Origin: Shinisaurus crocodilurus
Taxonomy: Eukaryota > Chordata > Lepidosauria > Squamata > Shinisauridae
Reading direction: 5' to 3'
DNA length: 64,000 nt
Assembly (NCBI GenBank): GCA_021292165.1
Contig: CM037879.1
Location: forward strand, 17,321,525 to 17,385,524
The notes under the pieces are model-generated. The model was not told the DNA's origin. It did no database searches and saw only the letters and a program-made list of their open reading frames with translations. Positions 10,522-21,957 of this stretch are shown in pieces. Made by a program: the position numbers and the translations under genes. Each line of letters starts with the position of its first letter. Within the stretch, counting starts at the first letter, position 1.

Positions 10522-12358
10522 ATAAAGTGCTATTTGCTTGGGGCGACAATAAGGTACTGTCTATCTTTTCTAACCTTGCAAGGAATCAATGTGGTCATTC
10601 ACAAAACCAGTTGAGTTTTCAACTAACAGTATGGGTGAGAAATTATTTGTAGCTTCTGGCCCTGAATTGCAACTGACTGCCGCCTTCTTTTTCACCCATT
10701 TCAGTTTTAAATGACAATAAATCCTCTTCCTTAAGGGGTACCACTCTCTCAACCTTACCCTTTTTACATGTAATAAACAACTTTTTCAAACCAAGGAGCC
10801 TACTTGATATAAAAAAAGTAAAATAAAACTCTAAATATTGATTTTAATTGGAATGAAGTGCTTCAGTGTTCTGCATAAAGTGTTAGTGAAGTGGCAATTT
10901 ACCTAAGGGGTTTACTGATTGAAAAGCTCTCAAACCTGAAATCACGAGAGGAATAAAAAAAAAAAAAGTTGAAGAAAAAAAGGGGACTCTGGGAAAGAAG
11001 AGAATGCCTCAAAAACAAATCCCTCTGCAAATCTGAAGCAGATGTTAGTGTGGAGGGAAATCAATTCAGTAAGGTACAATCAGCTTTAAAAATTATTCTG
11101 TTAAGAGAACGGTGCTCTTGAAAGAGCTAAATGTTTTTTTCCCCCTGTTCATCAGCTATAACGAGGAATCTTCAAGGAGACTGGTGTTGCAATTACAACT
11201 AATCCTCCCCAAAAAATTAACTGTGTTGAAGGCTTTGTAATTTCCCTAGGTACAATTTAGCTGTCACTTACTTTAAAATTTACTCAAACATGCGTTCCGA
11301 ACAGCACTAACTTCACATGTCAAGTGCTTTCCAGCCAATTGAGTCTAAACTGGAAGTCGGTGTTAAACAACTGAATGATTAGACAAGATAGCTCATTTCC
11401 CTGCTCTTTTGTTCAGAATAAAATGCCACATTTACATTATCAGGCTCAACAGGATTTTCTGACAGAGGGAGAAAAAAAAACCTAGTGAACACTGTCCGTA
11501 CTAAACACATGAAGCCTGTCATTTACCAATCATCCTTCAAAAAGCAATGGCAATGAATGTAACTTAATTACGACCCAATGATCCTTGACGAAAAATCATC
11601 TTATCACTGTCCTGTTCCCCTAGGGCAAATGAACCGCTTTTGTCCTTTGGCACTGATGATGCAAAATTCCTAATTGCAATCATGGAGTAAGAGAGACAAA
11701 CCTTCCATGCTTCACTCTTTAAAAAGAGTTTTGAATAGGAGGAAAACAATCCAGAAATAATGTGGACATTTGAAATAAAGATGCAAACAGCTGGTAGGAT
11801 GTGTGTGTCTAGATTTCTGTATATTATTTTAAAAAGCAGTACTTTAAAAAGACTAACTGGACAAACAACAAATTAATACGACAACTCACTAGGTTTTAAT
11901 GAACAGCCAAGATAAGGACTATGAAAATCCAACTTTTTAGCAACACCACGAACCTGTTTAGATGGGAAATTTGTGTTCAGGCACTGTAGTATAAATTACC
12001 CATAGGTCTCTTCAATGGACAGCAAGAGTTAACGACAATTTCACTATCACCCAATTTAAAATTACATTCCATTTCCAAGTCAAACTTTAGGGAGTTAAAC
12101 AAGTTGTTTTCACATATCTTAACTGCAAGCCAATTTAACATTTTAACAGAGAGGCAGGGTTTCTTCATCCATAACAATTCCTGAGAAAAAGGTTTCTTAT
12201 GACTGAACTGAAATTACTCATTATGTTTCAGGAAATTTTCTGTACCACTGAAAAGCACACACATCCCTCTTTCAATGATGTTTATGAAAATGTTCACCTA
12301 TGTATTTACAATGCCCTCTTCTCTTTATATTTGTTTCATTTGCCCTCAGTATTACAGT
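10522..12358. other. LRPPRC intron, no recognised elements
   Basis: AT-rich intron sequence between two repeats. Short open frames occur but show no domain, no splice context and no similarity I recognise. Confidence 0.5.
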
Positions 12359-12590
12359 CATGTAGCCAAATCTGATTACCATAGCTATTTAGCATCATGA
12401 TGTCATCTCATTCACAATATGATCCCACTTGGCTGGGACCACCCATATGATCAATCCCAGTCCTTGCTCTCAAGCTGGCTTTGTTTCCCTTGGTGTAGCC
12501 AAAGCAGATTGGTTATGGAGCTTTGTGACATCATCCTACTTACTATATGATTGTCAGTTTGCTGGGATCACCCCATCTGCTTGATCCATG
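12359..12590. repeat. Old tandem duplication, about 134-bp period
   Basis: The block beginning TGTAGCCAAATCTGATTACC at 12361 is followed at about 12494 by a diverged copy beginning TGTAGCCAAAGCAGATTGG; both continue through a CTGGGA(C/T)CACC landmark to GATCAATCC or GATCC. Confidence 0.7.
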
Positions 12591-13737
12591 AAGGAAAAAA
12601 AAGAAAAGAACTAAATTTTAAAAATGCAGCAGAAATGGGGAAAGGGGTGAATATTCTTACACAACCATTTTTCAAGCAATATTTCTATTCACCTCTAAAA
12701 GTGCTATTTTTGGGCAGTCGAAAATAGAGATGGGAATATTTGGCACCGCTCTGTTTAGTACCAAGTAAGAAATATTTAGGTGTGTTTCAATAGATTTGAT
12801 CTGACAGAGGCAATGAGATGTAAGAAAAATGTGCCCATAATAGTTTCCACATTTTATAGAATCTACTTTATTTACCAGCAATAGGAAGAAAGGTTCAAAA
12901 TTAAGACAACTGCATAGTTTTGCATAAAAGTAAACAATAATTGGTATTTTCCATACACAAAGTCTGTAATGATTAAGCCTCCCATCGAATACTTTTTGAA
13001 GCTTAATTATCTTGAAGGAGGAGTTACTGTACAAATATTTAGATTCCTAATTTTGAAATAATACAGCCTTAAACCCAAAATAAAAAGCTAGCTTTTAGCA
13101 GCAATATGAAAAGGTTTGCTTTAAATGTTTTTTAAAACTCTGATGTTAAAGAACTACAACTATTTCCAGTCTCATTACTTTAGAGTAATTCTAAAAACAG
13201 TAATTTATTGAAAGAGTTGCAAAATGTTTGTCTTAATGACAAGTCGGGGAGAGCAAAAGCCCATATATTATGGAGTCCTTGGGAGCGCCCTCCATGGAAC
13301 CAACTCCATTGGGAATAGGCTACTTTCAGTTTACAAAACTCTCAGGGCTGTTCACAAAAATAATAGGAACAGTATTAAATACAATATAATCATAGAAGAA
13401 AAGCCAATGTGCTGCAGTCTGCCCATGCACTAAAACCTTCAATAGAAGACCTTATAGGAATACCTTCAGTAGCAGTGATTCGTTACATATTTACAAAAGA
13501 GGGTCTTTTCTGTGGTGACACTCCAATTTTATAACATCCTCCTCAAATTAGGAGGTTAAATTGGCACTGACATTACAATATTTTTGGCACAGTTAAGACA
13601 GTTATTTGCCCAGGCATTTTAAAATGGTCATTTTGCCTCTGTCTGCTTTATATTTTTATAACTTTATTGCCTCTCAGTTCATTGTTTGTATTATTATTAT
13701 GAAGATTGTATGGCGTTTGTATGAAGATTGCTTTATT
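12591..13737. other. LRPPRC intron, no recognised elements
   Basis: AT-rich. A 120-codon open frame on the minus strand (12672-13034) has no motif, no similarity that I know and ordinary intron composition; I treat it as chance. Confidence 0.5.
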
Positions 13738-14026
13738 GGGCAGTATCCAATGCTGCCCCTGTTCTAATGGGACCCACCACTAGTGCAACAGCAAGCTAGC
13801 AGATCCTGCAGCAAATGGAAGCGAGCCAAAGTGCTCATTTCCAGAATGGAGCAGGTCAACAAAGCTTGCAGGAAAGAGCTCTGCTGACCTGTCCTGTTCA
13901 GGAAATAAGTGTTTCCACTAGTTTCCGGGGTTGCTGTTGGAAGCGCTAGCTCCTGTTATGCTCACAGTAGGTTCCACTAGCACAACAGAAACAGCGGGAG
14001 CACAGCAGCAGTATTGGATACTGTCC
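13738..14026. mobile_element. Non-autonomous TIR element in an older LINE tail
   Basis: The ends 13738-13756 and 14005-14026 are inverted copies (GGGCAGTATCCAATGCTGC against the complement of GCAGCAGTATTGGATACTG). The interior contains two facing copies of a block with GCTGACCTG and GGAAATAAGTG landmarks. It appears to sit inside an older LINE tail that resumes at 14027 and ends AAATAAATAATAAAATAAT. A related interior is at about 26750-26985. Confidence 0.65.
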
Positions 14027-14127
14027 ATTGTTTAACTGTTCATTTGGTGTTAAAAAATGCCTTTTGTATGCCACCCTGGAATCCGTTCAGACGACAGTTT
14101 AGAAATATTTTAAATAAATAATAAAAT

Positions 14128-14335
14128 AATGGTTTGAGTGTCAGGCAAGGCCTGGAGATACTCAGCTTCAAATCCCCAGTCAGTCAGTCAGTCTGCTTTC
14201 TGGGTGACCTCTCCACCTAGCCTACCTCACAGTATGGCTGTGTGGATAAAAGGGGTGGGCAATCCATGTACATTGTCTTGAGCAATCTGGAGGAAAGGGG
14301 GGATAATCAAAGTAATTAAACAAATAAAACAAAAC
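14128..14335 (+). mobile_element. Old tRNA-derived SINE (MIR-like or diverged squamate SINE)
   Basis: Contains a degenerate B box (CTTCAAATCCCC), the GGGTGACCTCTCCA and CCTACCTCACAGTATGGCTG landmarks of the MIR/CORE and squamate SINE bodies, a stray CAGT microsatellite and an A-rich tail. Confidence 0.6.
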
Positions 14336-14857
14336 AAAACCACCGTGATAACACCAGAAGAACGGTGGCTGGGGGAGAGGGAAATACATTATAACAGCTT
14401 CAGTGGCATGCTGGGTAATAAAAAGATCTTCACCTGGCTCCCAAATCATCAGATTTGTCCACGGGAGCTTCCCTAGGGAGGGCACTCCACATACAGGGTG
14501 GCACAACCGGGAAGTCTATCTCTCTGGACACCAAATGCCTAACTCCAGAACATGTGGGAACACTGAGCAGGGTTTCTAACAATGATTGCAGAGTTCAGAT
14601 AGGATCATGTGGTCCTTAATAGGATTGAAAAGCAGACATTCATTTTGCTCCATCTCACATATGAGCTAAATTGTAGCATCTTTTGTCTGTCCCATGGAGC
14701 AATGGGAACCATTGAGAACTGAAGCTACCCCTATGTACATAAACTTGTCCTGGATTCCATTTTGAAAACCTGAAAACGGCATTTATATACAGTATACATG
14801 ACAAGCAAAATGCCATTTGTTGATATACAGAATCAAGGTGTTGGGAGAGGCAATTTC

Positions 14858-15005
14858 ATAGACCATAGAGTTGGAAGGAGCCTAGAAGGCTATTGAGTCC
14901 AACCCGCTGCTCAATGCAGGAAACTAGAGGAGGGGTCTCCCATCCAAGTAATAACCAGGCTTGACCCTGCTTAGCTTTCCACACTCAGACAAGCTGAGCC
15001 AGCGT
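14858..15005 (-). mobile_element. 5S rRNA-headed SINE with CR1 tail
   Basis: On the minus strand, 15003-14935 resembles the 5S rRNA internal promoter region (GCTAAGCAGGGTCAAGCCTG and GATGGGAGACC). It is joined to a 3' part (14930-14858) that matches the 3' end of the CR1 at 33952-34020: CTGCATTGAGCAG, GGGTTGGACT, then CTTCCAACTCTATG. So a 5S head is fused to a CR1 tail. It is not a working 5S gene: several promoter positions have changed and the 3' half of 5S is replaced. Confidence 0.82.
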
Positions 15006-15548
15006 GAGCCACAGGCCTGTATGTGCGTGTATCAACGCACAGCTATGTTCCCTTCTATGGAGTCCCTTTTGGTGGACATTAGGCCAACCGAGTGAGAGGA
15101 GTAATGGAAAGTTTTTGCCCCCACTGCAACTTCATCCAAGTACAGTATTTTAATTTTTCCCATAGGAATAAATGGCAGCTAACACTTATGCCCCCTTGTG
15201 GTAAGTTCTGAGATTGTACTCCAGAATGTGGTAAATCTGATGTTCTTACCACATTGGGGCATATGAAGAAAATATTCACCACATAAAAATGATGGATAGA
15301 AGTTAATTTCTGGTCTTTCTAACATAAAAATGATCTGGACCTTAACTTGTTTTGAAATCGACAATACTGTGAGAGTATTTACAAATAAAATCCTCTTTCA
15401 ATGCATTATCTTATTTTCCCACAAGAAAAAGCTTTATTTGTAGAATTACGCCTACTCTTTTCTACCATACTTGAATACAGATTGCGATGTCTATTTACCA
15501 CATTCATAGACTTACCAGAAGGACTTTGGAAAACCTGAACATTTATAC

Positions 15549-15683
15549 CAGTGTTCTCCAACCTTGGGTCCCCAGATGTTTTTGGCCTACAACTCCCAGC
15601 ATGCCCCAGCCAGCGTAGCTGGCTGGGGCATGCTGGGAGTTGTAGGCCAAAAACATCTGGGGACCCAAGGTTGGAGAACACTG
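15549..15683. mobile_element. hAT-type hairpin element with perfect 8-bp target duplication
   Basis: Two 66-bp arms (15549-15614 and 15618-15683) are perfect reverse complements separated by 3 nt. The ends read CAGTG...CACTG, the hAT consensus, and the element is flanked on both sides by ATTTATAC (15541-15548 and 15684-15691), an 8-bp target-site duplication diagnostic of hAT transposition. No transposase. It lies in the large LRPPRC intron. Confidence 0.96.
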
Positions 15684-15861
15684 ATTTATACATTCTATCG
15701 CTAGGGAAACAGTGCTACTAAAGGGCTATTGTCTGATCTACTCTCTGCCCAAACCACATTCAAATAGGTCAAATATTTTTGGCTAAGTTTTTTATTTTGT
15801 TCCACTGACTTCAAGGGATCAAGGGATCAAATCTACAAACTCCATCTTAATTAGTTGTAGT

Positions 15862-16170
15862 ACTGGGTTGTTTAAACTATGGGTTGCTGTCACGTGTGAA
15901 CCCAGAACTGTGGATTGTTTCACCAGGCTGCAGAGGCGGTGGACAAGAGTGGTAAAAAAAACAACAGCTGTTCTACATGCCAGAACTACAGTGCCACAAA
16001 AGCATCTGAGCTACAGAGAGGAAGCAGGTAAAAGAGGAGGGCAACAAACAAGCCAAGAATTGAGAAAACAAACTGCAGTTTGTTTGATTGTCTGCCAGAC
16101 AAACTCTAGATAGGGCAACAAACCATGGGTTAAATAAACTATGGGATAGTGTAATGTGCGAACCAGGCCC
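15862..16170. mobile_element. Diverged member of the ggttcgcac TIR family
   Basis: Has the terminal motifs of the family described at 30945 (GTCACGTGTGAACCCAG at 15889; AATGTGCGAACCAGGCCC at 16154) and the repeated AACTATGGGTT words, but the two ends lie in direct rather than inverted arrangement, so it may be a fused or rearranged copy. Confidence 0.5.
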
Positions 16171-18672
16171 ACAACTGTTAAACTAGTCTAGCACCCCATC
16201 CAAAATACATCACATGGAAGTATCCCATGGATTTACACCACATTAACTTTGAAGCAGGAATGGTTAAGATCATAGTCTGCGACAGACTAAAAGTTTACAC
16301 ATCCGCTTTTTGTCTAAAACAGTGGCATAAAAATTACGGCAGAACTGAAACGTTTGCTATTTGAAAAGGGATGGGGTGGGGAGAGAAATCTACTTCTTGT
16401 AGAACACTATATTTTATCAAAAAATATTTTCCCCAATAAATGACTTTGGACTTTCATTAAAACCTAAGTAAAGCAATGCACTGTATGGCTTTAAGAAATT
16501 ATTTAACGCAAGTGAGTGCAAGAAGTTTATTTTCTTTATGGAACTGTATTATAGGTATATGCACAAGAACACCTGCTGAATATTTTCACTTTCTCTGAAC
16601 TCTAACAATAGAAACTTAATTCATTTTATATACATCACTTTTAGAGTGCAAAGTAGTTTTCAATCCATCACATTCATCCACAAACAACCACCTTGTTGCT
16701 TCCATAAACACAGCAATTTGACCCAAGATCTTTGGAACATCATTCTCCTGGGTCCTAAATCCTATGAACTGCCCCAGATTAGACTTTGAAAAATTGGGTT
16801 GGATCATTGCAGTCCTTCCGTTTGCAGGAGGAGCTGCAATCCAGCAGAGGCCTTGCCGAAGAGAAAGGAGGGGGTGGTGATTGTTGCAGATTTCCCTTTG
16901 TTTGTTTGTTTATTTGTTTATTTAAAGCATTTATATCCCACTCTTCAGTCTAAAGATTCCCAGAGCAGCTTACAACAAAATCGACAGACAGTTCCTGCCC
17001 TCAGGCTCAAGACACAAGAAAAGGGATTGGGAGGGGGAGGAGGGGAAGGATGCTGCTGGTGCTTGATTCAGTTGCCCAGATGGGTGGAAATATATCAATT
17101 GAACTTAGGTTTGCACTGCATCTACTGTCCATCTGCACTGGCCTATTCTTTGCTGGCCTGTTCCTCTTTCCCCCTTGTAGCCTTCTGCAACACCACAATC
17201 CCAACCCTCTGGAGCAGATATTTGGGGGATGCAAGGGGCTGAAGGGAAAATCAGTGAAAATCTCCTTTTCACCTTGAGTGAAAAGTCCATGAGCAGAATT
17301 CCGCTGACAGAATTCTGGATTCCATCCTTTAGGCATATTTTCTTTAGAGACTAGACTATCACATTTTTGACTCCATTAGTGACACAGATGCTGCGACAGC
17401 ACAGCTCCTCCTCATGCCATGTAAAGTGTCACATTAAAAGCCGCCCCCCCCACATACACACACCTTTGTTTTATGGATGACCTTGACTATATATTTGAGA
17501 AATATCTGGTATGAGAGCATGTGAGGCCAACCCATGACATTCAAGATGCAACTTGAACTATTAGTTGTTGAACTGAAGCTTCAACTTCACTAAATTTCAT
17601 AAACTAATTTCATGAAACCTGCATAATCACTGTGTGATGTATTATTTTACACAGAGCAATAGATCAGTCCTAACTAGGAATGCTGCCCACTTCCAGCCAA
17701 AACTGGAATTTGGTGAAAGATTTGGGTGTCTGGTCAGGTTTGTCCCATGGCCAATTTTTGGGGTGACTTTGTGGTCCACCTGATTTTAGACATCTCCTAG
17801 ACCTAGACCCTAAAAATTGGTGCCTGGGCTTGCTTTTTTTCCTCCTCCTTCCCCATCCCTTTTTTTCTTGTGTATCATGGCTTTTAGAATGTAAGAATGA
17901 GGGTAGGATTGTCTTAGTACTGACATTTGTAACCCTCTAGAGAGCCTTTTTGGCTACTGAGTGGAGCAAACGTGCTTTTAATAAATAGAATAAAATAAAA
18001 TAAGGCTGTAATCCTATACATGCTTACCACTGAGTTCAATGGAACTTATTTCTAAGTAAACATGCACAGGATTATGCTGTGAAGGACTTGGGCAGAAGGA
18101 CTACATTTCCCATGACCATGAAAGCACTGTGCATGCAAAGAAGCATTTAGGATCTCTATGCAGGCTAAGGCCTGTACTAACAGAGACCTTCTGCGCTGCC
18201 AATATCTCTTGAATGACTCCATGGGAAGATCAGCTATAGGCAGGGAGGTCTCCATCCACACTAAGCTGCAGCTTGCCTAGGGGCCTCCAAGCACTGGTAT
18301 GCACTGGTAATGTCACTGGCATATACCAAACAGATTGCAGGGAGATAACCAGCAGGCTCTGCCAGGTCATGCTCAAATCTGGAACCACGTTCCAATTTTA
18401 CTGGACTTGTTTCAGAAGAGAATGAATGGGTTTTGCCAATTCCTAATCCTGACACTGTAAAAAACCATACCAAGGTATAAACACATTTGTTTCTTTCTTT
18501 CTTTCAGTAAAATAATCTGGTTCAAAATTCAGGAAAGAAAGGAACAAGATGCTACACGGCATTTCAGTACACAGGGGCTGTGCCTCCAAATATAGTCTGC
18601 AGTGCATAATGAGTGTATGATAGGAACCATGTTCTTCAATATGGCTGGTGTTCTTGAACATTCTCTCTGCAA
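16171..18672. other. LRPPRC intron with old LINE tail and a small TIR repeat
   Basis: About 16895-17020 is an old L2-like LINE tail on the minus strand (TATTTAAAGCATTTATATCC followed by GAGCAGCTTACAA). 18003-18076 is a copy of the caatcctatg small TIR repeat. The overlapping open frames around 16800-17336 on both strands are chance readings of this repeat and its flank. Confidence 0.5.
18003..18076. repeat. Small TIR repeat, caatcctatg family
   Basis: GGCTGTAATCCTATACATGC at the left and CATGCACAGGATTATGC at the right, separated by the landmark TGAGTTCAATGGAACTTA shared by the family. Confidence 0.75.
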
Positions 18673-18866
18673 CATAGGAACACAGGAAGCTGCCTTATCC
18701 CAAATCAGACCATCGGTCCATCTAGCTCAGTACTGTCAACACTGATTAGCAGCAGCTCTCCAGGGTTTCAGGAAGCTTTTCCAGCCCAAACTGGAGACGC
18801 CAGGGATCAAACCTGGGACCTTCTGCATGCAAAGCAGGGGTTCTACCATTGAGCTATGGTCCTTTT
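18673..18866 (-). mobile_element. tRNA-derived SINE, second family
   Basis: On the minus strand the right end is a tRNA-like head: an A box region TAGCTCAATGGTAGAAC and a near-perfect B box GGTTTGATCCC. The body includes CTGGAGAGCTGCTGCTAATC and GATGGACCGATGGTCTGATT, ending GGCAGCTTCCTGTGTTCC. Different body from the SINE at 8721, so a separate family. Confidence 0.85.
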
Positions 18867-19098
18867 GTATAACAGAGGGTGCTGAGACTGCATCATGCCC
18901 TCCCAGTGCCAAATATGCAGGCAGGTTGCAGGATGAACTATTAAACCCACATTCAGAACAAGCAGCCTGTTACATCTCCATCAAGAGTACAAGAGTGCAC
19001 CTTCGCTGGATCAGTGCAAGTCTTTTAATTGAGAGCATAAAATATGAAAACTGGAACATGTAGGTTTTTTGGTTAACTGCAGACCTCAACCAACTTAC

Positions 19099-19306
19099 TT
19101 TTCCAAGTGAACAGTAATGAGGGGAGAACACAGGTTTCCAGTAGGCTTTGCTAAACCCAGGGCCACAATGGACTGATGAAGCTGATTCACCGTTTCAACT
19201 TCACCTCGCAAGGCTGCACCGTTGAGGATGTGGAAAAGGGATGTGGCAGTTGTATCTTGAATATGGACAGCCTTCTCTTTCATCTCCTTTAAAACGTTAA
19301 TAGCAT
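19099..19306 (-). CDS. LRPPRC: LRPPRC coding exon (12th in window)
   Basis: 208 nt, acceptor ATTGTAG, donor GTAAGT. With one carried G it encodes [20 protein letters not shown], then a clear 35-residue PPR ([20 protein letters not shown] to VALGLAKP) and [11 protein letters not shown]. The largest exon in the window and one of the best conserved, with [11 protein letters not shown] and TVHLEK as in other vertebrates. Leaves two bases (AA) that exon 13 completes to Lys. Confidence 0.97.
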
Positions 19307-20351
19307 CTACAATGAAGCACCACAAAAGACCCTTAGGTAATTTTATGTACAGAGAAAACAAACTGCTATTAAAACAGCATTTCAAAAACCAGCAGGAATG
19401 TAAATTCTGGTGTATAATGCCAATTTCAAGTTAATTACTACTTGCATTTCTAAACGAGACTACAATTATGAATCCACAATAGCATGGTTTTATCATTTTG
19501 CTGCAACTTTGACTACAAATTACACATAGGAACTGTGTGCCCACTCTGCACCATGTAACCCTGTAGAGTCTGCCCTATAGCAACAAGATCCTACTAAATG
19601 GATGCTTTTATCGTTCAGTGCTAACATCTGCTAAATCACACCATTGTTTCTTCAGCAGATGGCTTGTCACGAGGCCAGATAATAAAGATGTGTTTACACT
19701 GTATATACAGCCAGACTAATGGTCTGATACCGATAGGGCCTGTTTGCTGTGTCGATACTAATTAGCCAAGGAGAGCCAATGAAAGCTTTCTAAGAGAGTG
19801 CATGTTAAAACATTAGGTTCATTAAGCTTCATTAGGAAGGCAGAAACAAACATTTTGGTATATGGAATAAGAGCATTTTTTGTAATGTTCTTAATTATTG
19901 CACAGGCAAAATGTTTTGACCACTTTACATAAAAGCAGACTCATCTTTTGAAACTGCCCACAGCAGCATGCTGTGTGCTTCAGAAAAATCAACACAATAC
20001 TACCTTTTCATTGCACAGGTAGCCACGATCTCATTTTATCATCTTTTGGGGAGAAAGCTCACTCTAACAAACTATCCAAATTTAGATCATACTCTTTCAA
20101 TTAAAGGAATTAGGTATAAATCTTCTGTTTAATAGAGCGCCATATTATAATAGCCTAGTCAGTGTCAAACTACTTTCTTCTAATTAATGATGGCAACAAG
20201 CCTACGGCTTACAAACTTCATCTATTATGAAATCCATACCTTTCACAGCAAAAGGTATTAAATGCAACTTGGCCATTACTAAATATGGTGTATAAAATTA
20301 GTTGATTAATTCAACAATATGGTTCAGCTGTTGGTTTTAAATTACCATGTT

Positions 20352-20385
<34 letters not shown>

Positions 20386-20897
20386 TAGATAATTACCATG
20401 TTAATAACATATAGTAGAGAAATTGAAGATTTTAATATTACAAGATATTTATTAAAAAGTTAAGAGGGTGGTGGGTTTTTTTTTTCTTCTGGAGTGCTTA
20501 GACCCTTTACAAGGAGGTTACGTTTATAGGCTTTATGCTCAGACTTCAGACCTTCTTAAGCAAAAACAAAGCCATTAGTCTAGGCACATACGCAATTTGT
20601 GCCATAAGTCATGATCTTCAAACTCAATCCAAACAGCAATGCTAATAAAAACTAGCTGCAGAAATGCAAAAAGCACTGAGCTGTGCAAATGTAAATGACA
20701 AGCTTGCCAATCCATTAAAACTAATGGCCTACACTGTCCAAGTATCTCTGGTTGAATTCACATGCAAATTTGTATGCAAAATGTTCAAGCACTTTGCAGG
20801 ACATGATATACCATTAATATCAACTCACATTTTTATTCTGGTGGCAAGATACCTTTATTATATAGCAGACATATACACTGAAAGCAAGAGTGCTTAC
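19307..20897. other. LRPPRC intron with GATA microsatellite
   Basis: 1.6 kb AT-rich intron. Apart from the GATA run at 20353-20390 I recognise no repeat family. Confidence 0.55.
20353..20390. repeat. GATA tetranucleotide microsatellite
   Basis: About eight AGAT units followed by a degenerate unit; GATA arrays are common in squamate genomes. Confidence 0.95.
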
Positions 20898-20983
20898 CTT
20901 CTAGTCTACCATATTTCCCCAAAACTTTCACCAGGGCTAAGTATTTGTTTGCATCAAGAGCAAGAGATGAATCTTTACGGCAG
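20898..20983 (-). CDS. LRPPRC: LRPPRC coding exon (11th in window)
   Basis: 86 nt, acceptor ATTCTAG, donor GTAAGC. Completing a Leu codon from exon 10, it encodes CRKDSSLALDANKYLALVKV and LGKYGRLE, the first half of a PPR whose second helix is in exon 12. Ends with one base of the following Asp codon. Confidence 0.96.
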
Positions 20984-21044
20984 CTAGAATATATAAAAAG
21001 AACTCCATAAACTCTTTTGTTGTTGTTCATGCTGGCATATAATT

Positions 21045-21141
21045 ATCTCACAGCTCAATCATATACATGTTTATTCAGAAGTAAGTCCCAATGTGTGCAA
21101 TGGGGCTTATTCCCACATAACTGTGGATAGGATTGCAGATT
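21045..21141. repeat. Small TIR repeat, caatcctatg family
   Basis: Left CTCAATCATATACATGT, centre GCAATGGGGCTTATTCCCA, right GTGGATAGGATTGCAG. Same layout as the copies at 10422 and 59532. Confidence 0.75.
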
Positions 21142-21390
21142 AATTTTATTTCTAAAATATCATTGAGAAGAATGAAAGAGTTTCCACTTGAAGACACTGG
21201 GTTGGATCCACAGTTGCATGAGTGGAAGACCTAGGATGTGGTGTGGGGGACCACAATAGAAGCAGGATACTGGTGAAATTCAGAAGAAAATACTTTGCAG
21301 TTATTTGGGAGACACAGAAATAGGTAAAATAAAGTAGGTAAAAGGTAGGTTTAAAAAAAATAAGTAAATCTTCAACAAACATTGACAATG

Positions 21391-21616
21391 GGTTGGATCC
21401 AGACTAAGTGAATTGCATTTAGGTCCCATTGAAATGAATGGAACACATCAGTCATGACTTCAGTCCCACTAATTTCGGTTGGAACTGAGTGCAATTAATT
21501 TAGGTTGTATTCCTACACCCACATATCTGGAAGGAAGCCCCACTGAACTCACGTCAATGAACTATTTCTCAATAGACATGTTTACTGATGTTGTGCTGTT
21601 AGTTTGGATCCAACTC
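21391..21616. mobile_element. Non-autonomous TIR element (ggttggatcc ends)
   Basis: The left end GGTTGGATCCAGACTAAG (21391) is mirrored by TTAGTTTGGATCCAAC at the right (21600-21614). The interior repeats CCCATTGAA / CCCACTGAA words. No coding capacity. A partial relative begins at about 21191. Confidence 0.65.
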
Positions 21617-21957
21617 AATGTCAATTGCCCTTGCAATCTATTCCACAGCTACCATTTTATACTGCTTTCTCCCCCCGCCCCCCTTTCTAAACAGAATGCA
21701 ACCTTCTCAATTCACAAGGTTTTTCCTAAGAAGATTACTTGCTGGAATCACTATGTTTTTGGCTTAATACATTTTGCTTAACTTACCTTCTAAACTACTC
21801 TGTGTCTTCAACTAATTATCTCATAAAAAACAGTATTATGGTAACAGTAATGAAGGCCTGTTTCTGTGGGAGCAGAGATCTTCTTACAATAAACACAATG
21901 CTACTCTAAGCATAAGTGTATTTACAAGAGCTGCCAAATGAGTCATCTTATATACCT

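Noticed and set aside
14935..15003. 5S rRNA gene
   Set aside because: Only the internal promoter part is similar, it is diverged, and it is fused to a CR1 tail; it is a SINE head.
16799..17336. Overlapping open frames on both strands
   Set aside because: Cover an old LINE tail and its flank; no motif on either strand.
18820..18866. tRNA gene (minus strand, good A and B boxes)
   Set aside because: Continues into a SINE body and lacks a foldable acceptor stem; same reasoning for the heads at 8900-8963, 44940-45006 and 56220-56281.
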